From the NCBI RefSeq assembly GCF_014207985.1, contig NZ_JACHMI010000001.1, positions 8,229,001 through 8,293,000 of the forward strand: a stretch of DNA of 64,000 nt, given 5' to 3'. Positions within the stretch are counted from its first letter, which is position 1. The number at the start of each line of letters is the position of its first letter. This DNA is from Nonomuraea rubra (GTDB lineage Bacteria > Actinomycetota > Actinomycetes > Streptosporangiales > Streptosporangiaceae). Positions 24,734 through 37,995 of this stretch are shown here, piece after piece. The position numbers were made by a program, and so were the translations under genes. The notes beneath the pieces were generated by a model. That model was not told the origin of the DNA. It did not search any database and was given only the letters and a program-made list of their open reading frames with translations.

Positions 24734-26212
24734 TCAGACGAGCGGACGAGCAGTGGGCAGGATCGGGTACGGGAGCGCCGTGTCGCCGGTGAGGAAGCGG
24801 TCGACGCCGGAGGCGGCGGCGCGGCCCTCGGCGATGGCCCACACGATCAGCGACTGCCCGCGCCCCATGTCGCCCGCCACGAAGACGCCGTCCACCTTGG
24901 ACATGTACGTCTTGTCGCGCGCCACGTTCCCCCTGGCGTCGTAGAAGCCGTCACCGCCGGCCTCGGCCAGGTCCTGCAGCAGCGAGCCCTTCTCCGGCCC
25001 GACGAAGCCCATGGACAGCGTGACCAGATCGGCCGGGATCTCCCGCTCGGTGCCGGGGATCGGCTTGAACCCGTTCTGCGGCCCCTCGACCTCGACCAGC
25101 CGCAGCGCGCGCACGTTGCCGTCCGCGTCGCCGACGAACTCGGTGGTGGAGACGGCGTAGACGCGCTGCCCGCCGCCGTCCGCCAGCTCCTCGTGGGCGC
25201 TCTCCATCTTGAACAGGATGGGGAACGTCGGCCACGGCTGGCTGCCGGGCCTGGACCTCGGCGGCTGCGGCATGATCTCGAGCTGGGTGACGGACGCGGC
25301 ACCCTGCCGGATCGCGGTGCCGATGCAGTCGGCGCCGGTGTCGCCGCCGCCGATGACGACGACGTGCTTGCCCTCGGCCGAGATGGGCGAGACCGCGTAG
25401 TCGCCCTCCTGGACCTTGTTGGACAGCGGCAGGTACTCCATCGCCTGGTAGATGCCCTTGAGCTGGCGCCCTGCCACCGGCAGGTCGCGCCACTGGGTGG
25501 CGCCGCCGGACAGCACCACGGCGTCGAACTGCTCGCGCAGCTCGGCGGCCGTGATGTCGACGCCGACGTTCACGCCGGTGCGGAACTCGGTGCCCTCGGC
25601 CCGCATCTGCTCCAGGCGGCGCTCGATGTGCCGCTTCTCCATCTTGAACTCGGGGATGCCGTAGCGCAGCAGCCCGCCGATGCGGTCGGCCCGCTCGAAC
25701 ACGACCACGTCGTGCCCGGCGCGGGTGAGCTGCTGGGCGGCGGCGAGCCCGGCGGGGCCGGAGCCGACGACCGCGACCTTCTTGCCGGTCTTGACGGCCG
25801 GCGGCTGCGGGGTCACCCAGCCCTCGGCGAACGCGCGGTCGATGATCTCGACCTCGACCCGCTTGATCGCGACGGGGTCGGAGTTGATGCCGAGCACGCA
25901 CGCCGCCTCACACGGAGCCGGGCAGAGCCTGCCGGTGAACTCCGGGAAGTTGTTGGTGGCGTGCAGCCGCTCGATCGCCTCGCGCCAGTCGGTGCGGAAG
26001 ACGAGGTCGTTCCACTCGGGGATGAGGTTCCCGAGCGGGCAGCCGTTGTGGCAGAACGGGATGCCGCAGTCCATGCAGCGGGCCGCCTGCTTGGTCAGCT
26101 TCTCCTGCGAGAAGTCCTGGTAGACCTCGCGCCAGTCGCTGATGCGGACGTCCACGGGGCGGCGCGCCGGCAGCTCCCGGTCGTGCGTGAGAAAACCCTT
26201 CGGGTCAGCCAT
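24734..26212 (-). CDS. gltD: Glutamate synthase (NADPH), small subunit
   Basis: The 492-aa flavoprotein has an N-terminal iron-sulfur region (ARCMDCGIPFCHNGCPLGN), an FAD-binding Rossmann motif GSGPAGLAAAQQL (about 145) and an NADPH-binding motif GGGDTGADC (about 285). The C-terminus has the VFVAGDMGRGQSLIVWAI flavin-contact stretch. It passes electrons from NADPH to GltB for glutamate synthesis from glutamine and 2-oxoglutarate. It lies 14 nt downstream of gltB in one operon. Confidence 0.96.
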   Translation of the reverse strand: MADPKGFLTHDRELPARRPVDVRISDWREVYQDFSQEKLTKQAARCMDCGIPFCHNGCPLGNLIPEWNDLVFRTDWREAIERLHATNNFPEFTGRLCPAPCEAACVLGINSDPVAIKRVEVEIIDRAFAEGWVTPQPPAVKTGKKVAVVGSGPAGLAAAQQLTRAGHDVVVFERADRIGGLLRYGIPEFKMEKRHIERRLEQMRAEGTEFRTGVNVGVDITAAELREQFDAVVLSGGATQWRDLPVAGRQLKGIYQAMEYLPLSNKVQEGDYAVSPISAEGKHVVVIGGGDTGADCIGTAIRQGAASVTQLEIMPQPPRSRPGSQPWPTFPILFKMESAHEELADGGGQRVYAVSTTEFVGDADGNVRALRLVEVEGPQNGFKPIPGTEREIPADLVTLSMGFVGPEKGSLLQDLAEAGGDGFYDARGNVARDKTYMSKVDGVFVAGDMGRGQSLIVWAIAEGRAAASGVDRFLTGDTALPYPILPTARPLV

Positions 26213-26226
26213 TCGGTACGCCTCCC

Positions 26227-30732
<4,506 letters not shown>

Positions 30733-30978
30733 TGAATCCCTCCCGTCGTCTTCGTCTGTCGAGAACTGCTTCACAGGCGAGGGACGACGTTGGCCCTGCT
30801 GCATATCGTGGGTAGAGGTTACCTCACCCTGCCGGAATGGTGCCCGCCGCGTCCGCATTACGAACTTTCGCCGCCATCTCGGCATCCGAACTCCCTATCC
30901 CAAACCCTGAGCCTGGCCGCCGAAATTCCCGCCCGGCACAGCGATTTCCGCCAGGAGGAGCGAGTGCCCGCGAGCCGA

Positions 30979-30984
30979 TAGGGT
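30979..30984 (+). promoter_or_regulatory. -10 box, probable leaderless promoter of the BpsA-like gene
   Basis: TAGGGT ends 8 nt before the ATG at 30992. The same box and spacing recur at 55321. A GAGGTTACCTC palindrome (30815-30825) lies in the same divergent intergenic region, nearer gltB. Confidence 0.45.
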
Positions 30985-30991
30985 TTGGGCC

Positions 30992-32644
30992 ATGGAGCGT
31001 GACGGGGTCGAGCGCCTGCTCACCGAGGCCGGGGCCGACAGCAGGCGGCTGAGGCACGCCCTCGCCCTCGTGTGCGACGGCCAGTGGTGGACCCTGGCGG
31101 ATCTGGTCAGGGAAACGGCCACGTCCCGGCGCACCGTCGAGGCCCTGCTGCGCGAGCTGAGGCTGGAGCACGACGGCGAACGTTTCCGTGTCCCGCTCAC
31201 CGACACGCCCGCCTACCAGGATCTCATCGCCGTCGCCCCGCCCCCCGAGGACCCGGTGGCCCACCTCCTGCCCCACTACGGCCCCGCCCTCGACCGCCTG
31301 ACCACGCTCATCGCCAAGGCCCCGCGCGCCCGCCACGTGCTCGACCACGTCTCCGCCACGCCCGAGACGGTCCTGCGCCGGGCGCTGCTGCTGGGCGCCC
31401 GCTTCTGGCTGCCCGGCGCGCGCCTGCTCTGCGTGGGCGACCACGACCTGACCTCGCTGGCGGTCAAGCTCGTGCACCCCGAGACGGACGTGACCGTGGT
31501 CGACGTCGACGAGCGCATCCTGGCCTACCTCGACGAGCAGCGGCTCGGCGTCCGCACCCGCTGGGCCGACCTGCGCCTCGGCCTGCCCCCGTCGGCCAGG
31601 GACCACGACCTGGCGCTCACCGACCCGCCGTACACGCCGGAGGGCACCGGCCTGTTCGTGGCGCGCGCCGTCGAGGGGCTGAAGGACGGGGGGCGGGTGC
31701 TGCTGGCGTACGGGGCCAGCGAGCGTACGCCGTTGCTGGCGTTCAAGGTGCAGCAGGAGCTGTCGGAGCTGAACCTCGCGTACGAGGCGATCTACCCTGA
31801 TTTCAACCGGTATTTCGGGGCGGAGGCCATCGGGTCGGCCGCTGACCTGTACATCCTCCGGCCCACCAGCAAGACCCGCCCGGCCGTGCAGTCCCGGCTG
31901 AGCCGCCAGACGACCGCCATCTACACCCAGGGCCCGCAGGCCGTGGAGAGCGCTGGGAGGTCTCAGGCGGAGGGTTCCGGGGGTGCGGGCGCCGCGGTGC
32001 CGTCCGGGGACGCTGCGGCGCTGTCAGAGACCGCGGGCGCCCAGGCGCGGGTCTCGGGTGTACCCACAGATCTAGCGGCGCTGGCGGCGGAGTTCGGGGC
32101 CGAGCTCCTGGTGGGTGACTGGCCCAAGGCGCTGGCCCAGCCTCGGGTCAAGCTCTCGACCTGGCTCGCCAAGCCGTACGCGGCCGCGCCCGCCCGGGTG
32201 GCCGTGGCCGTCCCGGCCGGCCTGGAGGCCGCACTCCCCCGCCTCCTGCTGGCCTCCCGCGCCGCTCACCTCCGCGTCGTGGGCCCGGGCCTCACTCCGC
32301 GCCTCCCTGCGGCGCTGTCGCCCGTGTACGCGCTCGGCGAGGCCGGCGAGGGCGTGCTGGACGTCGTACGCCGGCCCCAGCCCGAGGGTGACGCCGACAC
32401 GGTGCTGCGCAGGATCCTGGACAACGGCCACGCCAAACTGGCCAACACGTGGCGCGAGGCCCTCATCGCGCTGGCCAGGGCGCAGGGCACGACTCTGACC
32501 AAGAACGAGGCCCGCGCCCTGATCCGGGAGGCGGCCGGCTGGTCCGATGACCTGACCCCGCTGGAGGCCCCCCTCCACCGCCTGTCCACCCTCCGGGACG
32601 CGGTCGCCACCACGGTCAAGGCCCTGACCGGCACCACTCCCTGA
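30992..32644 (+). CDS. Bis-aminopropyl spermidine synthase-like protein (BpsA family)
   Basis: The 550-aa protein has an N-terminal winged helix-like segment (about 5-65; TLADLVRETATSRRTVEALL), then a Rossmann methyltransferase-like catalytic domain (about 90-305). This contains LLCVGDHDLTS (149-155), VTVVDVDERIL and LALTDPPYTPEGTG (208-220). Archaeal BpsA uses decarboxylated SAM to add aminopropyl groups to spermidine, giving branched polyamines. Here the GDDD acidic patch of that enzyme reads GDHD. A C-terminal region (about 330-550), absent from archaeal BpsA as I know it, has no motif I recognise. Function as an aminopropyltransferase is inferred. It is divergent from gltB. Confidence 0.75.
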   Translation: MERDGVERLLTEAGADSRRLRHALALVCDGQWWTLADLVRETATSRRTVEALLRELRLEHDGERFRVPLTDTPAYQDLIAVAPPPEDPVAHLLPHYGPALDRLTTLIAKAPRARHVLDHVSATPETVLRRALLLGARFWLPGARLLCVGDHDLTSLAVKLVHPETDVTVVDVDERILAYLDEQRLGVRTRWADLRLGLPPSARDHDLALTDPPYTPEGTGLFVARAVEGLKDGGRVLLAYGASERTPLLAFKVQQELSELNLAYEAIYPDFNRYFGAEAIGSAADLYILRPTSKTRPAVQSRLSRQTTAIYTQGPQAVESAGRSQAEGSGGAGAAVPSGDAAALSETAGAQARVSGVPTDLAALAAEFGAELLVGDWPKALAQPRVKLSTWLAKPYAAAPARVAVAVPAGLEAALPRLLLASRAAHLRVVGPGLTPRLPAALSPVYALGEAGEGVLDVVRRPQPEGDADTVLRRILDNGHAKLANTWREALIALARAQGTTLTKNEARALIREAAGWSDDLTPLEAPLHRLSTLRDAVATTVKALTGTTP

Positions 32645-32791
32645 ACCGCACAGTGCATCATCTGCTTTCTTGAGGCACATCACCCTGCCAGTGCGCAGGG
32701 CACCACAGGCCACGCCACGCGCATCGCCCCCATTCTCACAAGCAGGCAGGCACCGCACCCGGACTCAGGCGGGGCTTCACCTTGGCGGGGG

Positions 32792-33511
32792 TCAGCTGGC
32801 GGCGATGACGCGGCCCTGGACCACGCGGCCCAGGCCGTCGAGGGCGATGAGGGCGGTGAGCAGGTCCTGGGCGGAGGCCGTGCCGCCGACCCAGCTCACC
32901 GTCACGTAGTGCCCCATCGCGCGGGCCTGTGCCCGGCTGCCGGCGGCCTCGAACGCGATGTCCTGCCGCACGAACCCGTCCTTGCGCAGCGCCGCCACCA
33001 GCGCGTCGGCGGCGCGCCCGTCGCCGAGGTTGAAGATGACGAACTGGCCCGCCACGGACCCGCCCTGGTACGTGGCCTGGAGCGCCTGCGTGCACCCGGG
33101 AGCCGTGGCGCCCCAGAGGACCTCGTCGCAGTCGGTGAACTCGCGGGTCGCGGCCAGGGTCATCTTGCCCAGGGTCTTGCCGGCCGCCGTGAAGACCTCT
33201 TGGAGGGTCAGCGGGGCGGCGTCGTTCTGGCGGGTGTCGATGGCGCTGTAGAAGGCGGAGGTGGGCTCGGCGTGGAAGGTGGCGGGGCGGGGCTGCTCGC
33301 GCCCCACCCACAACCATCCGCCGGCGCCCACGGCCGCCGCGACGACGATGACAGCGGCGATGAGGAGCGGCCTGGCCCACGGACGCTCCCTGCCCTCCTC
33401 GGCCCACGGATCGTCCCGCGGCTCCGATGCCGAGGCAGGGTTGCTCGGAGGAGCGGCCTCGGCCGGGGTGGGGTCGTCGGAGGGGGTTGCTCCGGTGCCG
33501 GTCCGGGCCAT
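32792..33511 (-). CDS. Single-pass membrane protein with Cys-pair exodomain, paralogue B
   Basis: The 239-aa protein has a disordered Pro/Ala/Glu-rich cytoplasmic N-terminus (1-45), one membrane segment (about 48-69) and an extracellular domain. That domain is homologous to the one in the preceding gene: LTLQEVF, DCDEVLWGATAPGC (Cys128, Cys140), GQFVIFNLGDGRAADALVAAL and GHYVTVSWVGG. The two Cys probably pair. Function unknown. It is last in an operon with lgt, DsbA-like and MauE-like genes, and its ATG shares one base with the upstream stop (TGATG), so it is translationally coupled. Confidence 0.8.
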   Translation of the reverse strand: MARTGTGATPSDDPTPAEAAPPSNPASASEPRDDPWAEEGRERPWARPLLIAAVIVVAAAVGAGGWLWVGREQPRPATFHAEPTSAFYSAIDTRQNDAAPLTLQEVFTAAGKTLGKMTLAATREFTDCDEVLWGATAPGCTQALQATYQGGSVAGQFVIFNLGDGRAADALVAALRKDGFVRQDIAFEAAGSRAQARAMGHYVTVSWVGGTASAQDLLTALIALDGLGRVVQGRVIAAS

Positions 33512-35319
33512 CAGGAGGCCGATCCCGTGATCGCGACGACGCGGCGGTAGACGGCCTTCTCCGCCCCGCGCAGGGCCAGGGTGAGGGAGACGAAGTCGTC
33601 CTTGGTGGTGGGCTCGGCGCCGTCCACCTTGCCGATCCACACCAGCCCGACGTAGTGGCCCAGCGCGTAGCCGCCCGCCTCGGAGTAGCCGCCTCCGGGG
33701 AAGGAGGCCTTGGTCGAGGTCAGGGGCAGCGCCCAGCCGCCGCGGTAATGGGTCTTCAATGATTCGACCAGCTCGGCGGCCGACGTGCCGTCCTTGAGGT
33801 TGAGTAGCGTGTACTGGCCGACGTACCGGCCGTCGGAGCTGGCGTACAGGCCGCGGGCGGCCTGGGTGCATCCCGCGTCCGAGACCCGTTCGAGGAGGGT
33901 GCCGCCCCACAGCGCGGCCGAGCAGTCGGCGTCGAGCTGCTTGGCGACGAGCTTGAGTTTGAGCTTCTTGGTGACGGCGAGTTCGCTCTCGCTGAACACT
34001 TCCTTCTCGGTCAGGGCCTTCCCGTCCTTGGCCCGCTCTCCGAGGGGCTCGAACAGCTTCGGCGAGCCCCAGCCGTGGAACACCTGCGGCACGGCCGCGT
34101 CGGGGCCGAGCACGGCGGCGCTGGCCTGCTGTTCGGGCGAGTACTTGCCCAGGTTGGTGATGGCCACCACCAGGCCCGTCCCGCCTGCCAGGACGGCGAC
34201 GACCGTGGCGATGATGACCATCAGCCGCTGCTGCTCCGGGCGGAAACCCCAGTCGGTGAGCAGGGGGAGCTGCCAGTCCGAGCGAGGGGTGCGGCGCCGC
34301 TTCCTGGACGCCGTCGGCTCGGCCTCATCACCCCTTGCGGCCTCGTCGGCCCCCGCCGCCCCATCGACGTCAGTGCCACCGTCCGCTGTCCGGCGACGAC
34401 CGCCCTCCGACCGTCCGCCGGTCTGGGCCCTCCTCGCCGGTCGCACGTGGGGCAGGTCTCTCGGCGGCCAGGTGCCATCGGCCTCTCCTGGCGAGGGCAT
34501 GAAGCTGCCGTCATCATGAACGGCACCTCTGCCACCGCCCTCACCACGCGCAGCCGCCCGCCCGCCACCGTCCACACCGGCGCCCGGCCAACCGCCGCTG
34601 TCCGCCCCCGTGGCCGGCCAACCGCTGCCGTCCGCACCTGAGGCCGGCCAACCGCTGCTGTCCGCGCCCGAGGCGTGCCTGTCGTCGCTGACCGGCTCCG
34701 TGGATCGCGAGCCGCGCGAGCGGGCCGCCCTCCGGCCGCTGCGGGTCCCCGCCGACCGCCTGCGACCCTCCGCGTCGGCTCCGGACCGGCCGCCGCCGGC
34801 CGCGTGCCAGCCGCCACCATCCGTGCCACCCGCAGCGTGACCACCGCCGTGGGCACCGGCGACGGGCCACCCGCCACCATCCGTGCCGCCCACTGAGCGC
34901 TCCGCGCCAGCCGCAGACCAGCCCCGACCGTCCGTACTGCCCGCAGGGTGGCTCTCGGCACGAGCGGCAGCCCAGCCGCCATCATCCATGCCGCCCGCAG
35001 CATGCCCGCCGCTGGGCGCACCGGCGACGGGCCGGCCGGCGGCATCGGTCCCGCCCGCTCCCCCGCCGCGAGCTACGGGCCAGCCGCCGGCGTCAGTGCC
35101 CGAAACGCGCCGGTCGGCGGCATCGGCGGCCGGCCAGCCACCGGCGCCCGGGGAAGCAGAACCGCGGCCGTCGGTACCCGGGAGAGCGAAGCCGGGGCCG
35201 TCGGTGCCCGGGGAGTGGGTGTCGGGGGCCGGGGTGGCGCGGGTGCCTCGGGGGCGGCCTGAGCGGTCGCCGTTCGACCGCCCGCCGCCGGAGCCGGACG
35301 GGCCTCTGCGACGAGCCAT
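33511..35319 (-). CDS. Single-pass membrane protein with long Gly/Ala/Trp repeat region and Cys-pair exodomain, paralogue A
   Basis: The 602-aa protein starts at the ATG at 35319, overlapping the upstream stop. Residues about 30-300 are low complexity, with imperfect 11-residue units such as GADSSGWPASG and GTDGGGWPVAG. A charged stretch (about 300-350) precedes one membrane helix (about 366-388). The extracellular domain (about 400-600) contains LTEKEVF, DADCSAALWGG with DAGCTQA (Cys466 and Cys484), VGQYTLLNLKDGTSAAELVESL and GHYVGLVWIG. It matches paralogue B, which lacks the repeat region. It may be a receptor or scaffold, but no known family is recognised. Confidence 0.8.
   Translation of the reverse strand: MARRRGPSGSGGGRSNGDRSGRPRGTRATPAPDTHSPGTDGPGFALPGTDGRGSASPGAGGWPAADAADRRVSGTDAGGWPVARGGGAGGTDAAGRPVAGAPSGGHAAGGMDDGGWAAARAESHPAGSTDGRGWSAAGAERSVGGTDGGGWPVAGAHGGGHAAGGTDGGGWHAAGGGRSGADAEGRRRSAGTRSGRRAARSRGSRSTEPVSDDRHASGADSSGWPASGADGSGWPATGADSGGWPGAGVDGGGRAAARGEGGGRGAVHDDGSFMPSPGEADGTWPPRDLPHVRPARRAQTGGRSEGGRRRTADGGTDVDGAAGADEAARGDEAEPTASRKRRRTPRSDWQLPLLTDWGFRPEQQRLMVIIATVVAVLAGGTGLVVAITNLGKYSPEQQASAAVLGPDAAVPQVFHGWGSPKLFEPLGERAKDGKALTEKEVFSESELAVTKKLKLKLVAKQLDADCSAALWGGTLLERVSDAGCTQAARGLYASSDGRYVGQYTLLNLKDGTSAAELVESLKTHYRGGWALPLTSTKASFPGGGYSEAGGYALGHYVGLVWIGKVDGAEPTTKDDFVSLTLALRGAEKAVYRRVVAITGSAS
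34560..35230. repeat. Degenerate coding tandem repeats, 33-39 bp units
   Basis: Within the 33511 gene, units encoding Gly-Ala-Asp-x-x-Gly-Trp-Pro-Ala-x are tandemly arrayed. The clearest run is at about 34575-34675, with three 33-bp copies starting CGGCCAACCGC. Elsewhere units vary (GGTDGGGW, GAHGGGHAA). Confidence 0.75.
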
Positions 35320-36023
35320 CACAGCCCCGCCGCACCGATCAGGTTGCCGAGGGCGAACGTGACGGCCGCCGCCACGGCGCCCACCACGAGCTGGCGTAGC
35401 CCTGAGTACCACCAGCTCCGCGCCGTCACGGCGGAGACCAGCGCCCCCGCCGCGAACAGCGCCACGCACGAGAGCACCGCGGAGACCTCCAGCCCTTGGA
35501 CCCCGAACAGGTACGGCAGCAGCGGCAGCGCCGCCCCCACCGCGAACGACAGGAACGACGAGACCGCGGCCACCATCGGCGACGGCAGCTCCCCCGGGAC
35601 GACCCCCAGCTCGTTGCGCGAGTGGACCTCCAGGGCCCGCTCCGGGTGCGCGGAGATCTGCCTGGCCACCTCGGCGGCCAGGCCGGGGGTCACACCCTTG
35701 TCGACGAAGGTCTGGGCCAGCTCCGCCCGCTCGTCGTCGGGGTGGCGGGCCAGCTCGCGCCGTTCGACGGCGATCTCGGCCTGGGCCAGCTCGCGCTGGC
35801 TGGCCACCGAGACGTACTCGCCGCCCGCCATGGACAGCGCCCCGGCGGCGAGCCCGGCGACGCCGCCGAGGGCGACCACCCTGGTGTTGGCGGTGCCGCC
35901 CGCGACACCCGCGATGAGCGCGAAGTTCGACACCAGGCCGTCCATCGCGCCGAACACCGAGGGCCGCAACCAGCCTCCGGTGACGTCACGATGCCGGTGG
36001 TGGATCTCCGCGCGACCGTTCAT
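35319..36023 (-). CDS. VIT1/CCC1-family membrane transporter
   Basis: The 234-aa protein has the VIT1 signature GAMDGLVSNFALIAGVAGG in the first helix and EYVSVASQRELAQAEIAVER after the second. A soluble helical segment (about 75-140) with acidic residues follows, then three more membrane helices. Plant and yeast members export Fe2+ or Mn2+ from the cytosol into vacuoles; bacterial members are thought to move divalent metals, with direction and metal unproven. It is coupled to lgt (ATGA) and to the downstream paralogue A (TGATG). Confidence 0.85.
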   Translation of the reverse strand: MNGRAEIHHRHRDVTGGWLRPSVFGAMDGLVSNFALIAGVAGGTANTRVVALGGVAGLAAGALSMAGGEYVSVASQRELAQAEIAVERRELARHPDDERAELAQTFVDKGVTPGLAAEVARQISAHPERALEVHSRNELGVVPGELPSPMVAAVSSFLSFAVGAALPLLPYLFGVQGLEVSAVLSCVALFAAGALVSAVTARSWWYSGLRQLVVGAVAAAVTFALGNLIGAAGL

Positions 36024-37204
36024 CGCGAGTTCTTCTCCTTCGTCGCAGGTTCGGCGTCGGCGTCAGAAAGCTTCGCCCCGTCGGCGTCCTGGTCGGAGGC
36101 CTGGTCGGCGTCCTGCTCGGCGTCTCCGGGGACGTCCTCGCGGGCGGAAGCCGGAGCCCCGGCCTCCTCGCTGGTCGGCTCCGCCTTCGGCGTGTCATCG
36201 GCCTGGGCCGGCTCGTCAGGCGCGGAAGCCCGGCTCTCCGGCGTATCGGCCGCGGAGGATTCCGTGGACCCGGAGGGTTCCGTGGAGTCGGAGGACTCGC
36301 CCGTGCCGGGGTCCGCCTGGCCGGAGGCGTGGGCCGGGTCGGCGGACTCGGCGCCCGGCTCGTAGCGCGACGACGGTGAGACGACGATCTCCTCGCCCGT
36401 CTTGTTCCTGGTCGCCCAGAAGTACACCAGCGCGCCGACGAACAGCACGATCGAGGTCCACTGGTTGATCCGCAGCCCGAGGAACTCCACCGCGTGGTCC
36501 ACGCCGCCGACCGGGTCGATGCGCAGGCCCTCGATCCAGAAGCGGCCGAGCGTGTAGCCGGCGACGTAGAGGGCGAACAGCCGGCCGTGGTGCAGCGCGA
36601 GGCGGCGGCCCAGGTAGATGAGCACGAAGCCGAGCGCGACGTCCCACAGCGACTCGTACAGGAACGTCGGGTGGTAGAGGACACCGGGCTCGCCGCCGTG
36701 GTCGACGTCGATCTCCAGGCCCCACGGCAGCGTGGTCGGCGAGCCGTACAGCTCCTGGTTGAACCAGTTGCCCCAGCGGCCGATGGCCTGCGCGAACGCG
36801 ATGCCGGGGGCGATCGTGTCGGCGAGTGCCGTCATGGACAGGCCGCGCCTGCGCGCGGCCAGCCAGACGCCGACGCCGCCGAGCGCGATCGCGCCCCAGA
36901 TGCCGAGGCCGCCCTCCCAGATGAACAGGGCCTGGATGGGCTCCTTGATCGCGCGGCTGCCGAAGTACGTCTGCCAGTCGGTGATGACGTGGTAGAGGCG
37001 GCCGCCGATCAGGCCGAAGATGACCGCGGGGACCGCGATGTCAATGATCGTCCCCTTCTGGCCACCGCGGGCGCGCCAGCGGCGCTCGCTCAGCCAGACG
37101 GCGACGATGACGCCGAGCACGATGCATAGCGCATAAGCCCGGATCGGGATGATTCCGAGATACCAGACCCCTTGGGAAGGGCTGGGAATCGAGGCAAGGG
37201 GCAT
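36020..37204 (-). CDS. lgt: Prolipoprotein diacylglyceryl transferase
   Basis: The 394-aa polytopic membrane enzyme starts at ATG 37204; a TTG at 37228 would add 8 residues. It carries the Lgt motifs GGLYHV-like GGRLYHVITDW, GGLGIWGAIALGGVG, AIGRWGNWFNQELYG and HPTFLYESLWDVALGF. It attaches diacylglycerol to the lipobox Cys of the many lipoproteins in this genome, six of them in this window. After the last helix a long acidic, Ser/Pro/Ala-rich tail (about 285-394) extends into the cytoplasm, common in actinobacterial Lgt. It lies between the DsbA-like and VIT1-like genes. Confidence 0.95.
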   Translation of the reverse strand: MPLASIPSPSQGVWYLGIIPIRAYALCIVLGVIVAVWLSERRWRARGGQKGTIIDIAVPAVIFGLIGGRLYHVITDWQTYFGSRAIKEPIQALFIWEGGLGIWGAIALGGVGVWLAARRRGLSMTALADTIAPGIAFAQAIGRWGNWFNQELYGSPTTLPWGLEIDVDHGGEPGVLYHPTFLYESLWDVALGFVLIYLGRRLALHHGRLFALYVAGYTLGRFWIEGLRIDPVGGVDHAVEFLGLRINQWTSIVLFVGALVYFWATRNKTGEEIVVSPSSRYEPGAESADPAHASGQADPGTGESSDSTEPSGSTESSAADTPESRASAPDEPAQADDTPKAEPTSEEAGAPASAREDVPGDAEQDADQASDQDADGAKLSDADAEPATKEKNSR

Positions 37205-37230
37205 GTCAGGTGAGGGTAGCGGAAGCAAGC

Positions 37231-37995
37231 CTACTTAGCCGCCCCCGTAATCTCATCGCGCAGTTGCGCCGGGCTGAACAGTACCTGATTGTCTATTTCT
37301 GTGCCGTTCAATTTCACTGTCGGCGTGTGGTTGAGCTTCTGCTCCTCGCTGATCTTCTTGCTGTACGCGAGGTGCGCGTCGGCGTTCTTGTTGGACGTGA
37401 CGCACTGGTCGAAGTCGGGCGAGGTGACCCCGGCCTCCTTGCCCCACTGCTTGAGCTGATCGACCTTGAAGCCCTCCTCTGTCTCCGAGGGCTGGTTCTT
37501 GAAGAGCAGGTCGTGGAAGGCCAGCCACTGCTTGCCGTCGGCGACGCACCGGGCGGCGTTGGCCGCGCGCACGGAGTTGGACTTGGTCGGCTCCTGGGAG
37601 AAGATCGTGATCGGGTGGAAGACGACCTTGGCCTTGCCCTCGGCGGCGAGGTTCTTGAAGGTCTGGCCGCTGACGCGCTCCAGCTCCTTGCAGGCGGGGC
37701 ACTGGAAGTCCTCGTAGATGTCGACCACCGGAGCGGTGACGCCGGCCTTCGCCATCACGGCGGTGCCGTCGGCCTGCACGGTGATCGGAGCCAGCGCGCC
37801 GGCGGCCTCCTCCGGGCGGGAGATGCTGGCGGCGTACCACCAGCCGAGTCCGACCGCGGCCACCGCGACCGCGCCCGCGGTCACGTACGTGACCGTCTTG
37901 CGGCGCTTCTCCCGCGCCCGCTGCTCGGCCTGCTGCGCCTTGATCTTCTCGCGCGCCGACTGCGACTTCGTCTTCGTACGCTCGCCCTTGCCCAT
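37231..37995 (-). CDS. DsbA-like thioredoxin-fold protein, membrane-anchored
   Basis: The 254-aa protein has a basic, coiled N-terminus (1-33), one membrane helix (about 35-54) and an extracytoplasmic DsbA-like domain with the active-site CPAC at 99-102 (YEDFQCPACKEL). The cis-Pro region reads HTPTVKLNG. It likely catalyses disulfide formation or exchange in exported proteins. The start overlaps the MauE-like stop (TGATG), so the two are coupled. MauE-type proteins are proposed partners that reoxidise or reduce such thioredoxin-fold enzymes. Confidence 0.9.
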   Translation of the reverse strand: MGKGERTKTKSQSAREKIKAQQAEQRAREKRRKTVTYVTAGAVAVAAVGLGWWYAASISRPEEAAGALAPITVQADGTAVMAKAGVTAPVVDIYEDFQCPACKELERVSGQTFKNLAAEGKAKVVFHPITIFSQEPTKSNSVRAANAARCVADGKQWLAFHDLLFKNQPSETEEGFKVDQLKQWGKEAGVTSPDFDQCVTSNKNADAHLAYSKKISEEQKLNHTPTVKLNGTEIDNQVLFSPAQLRDEITGAAK

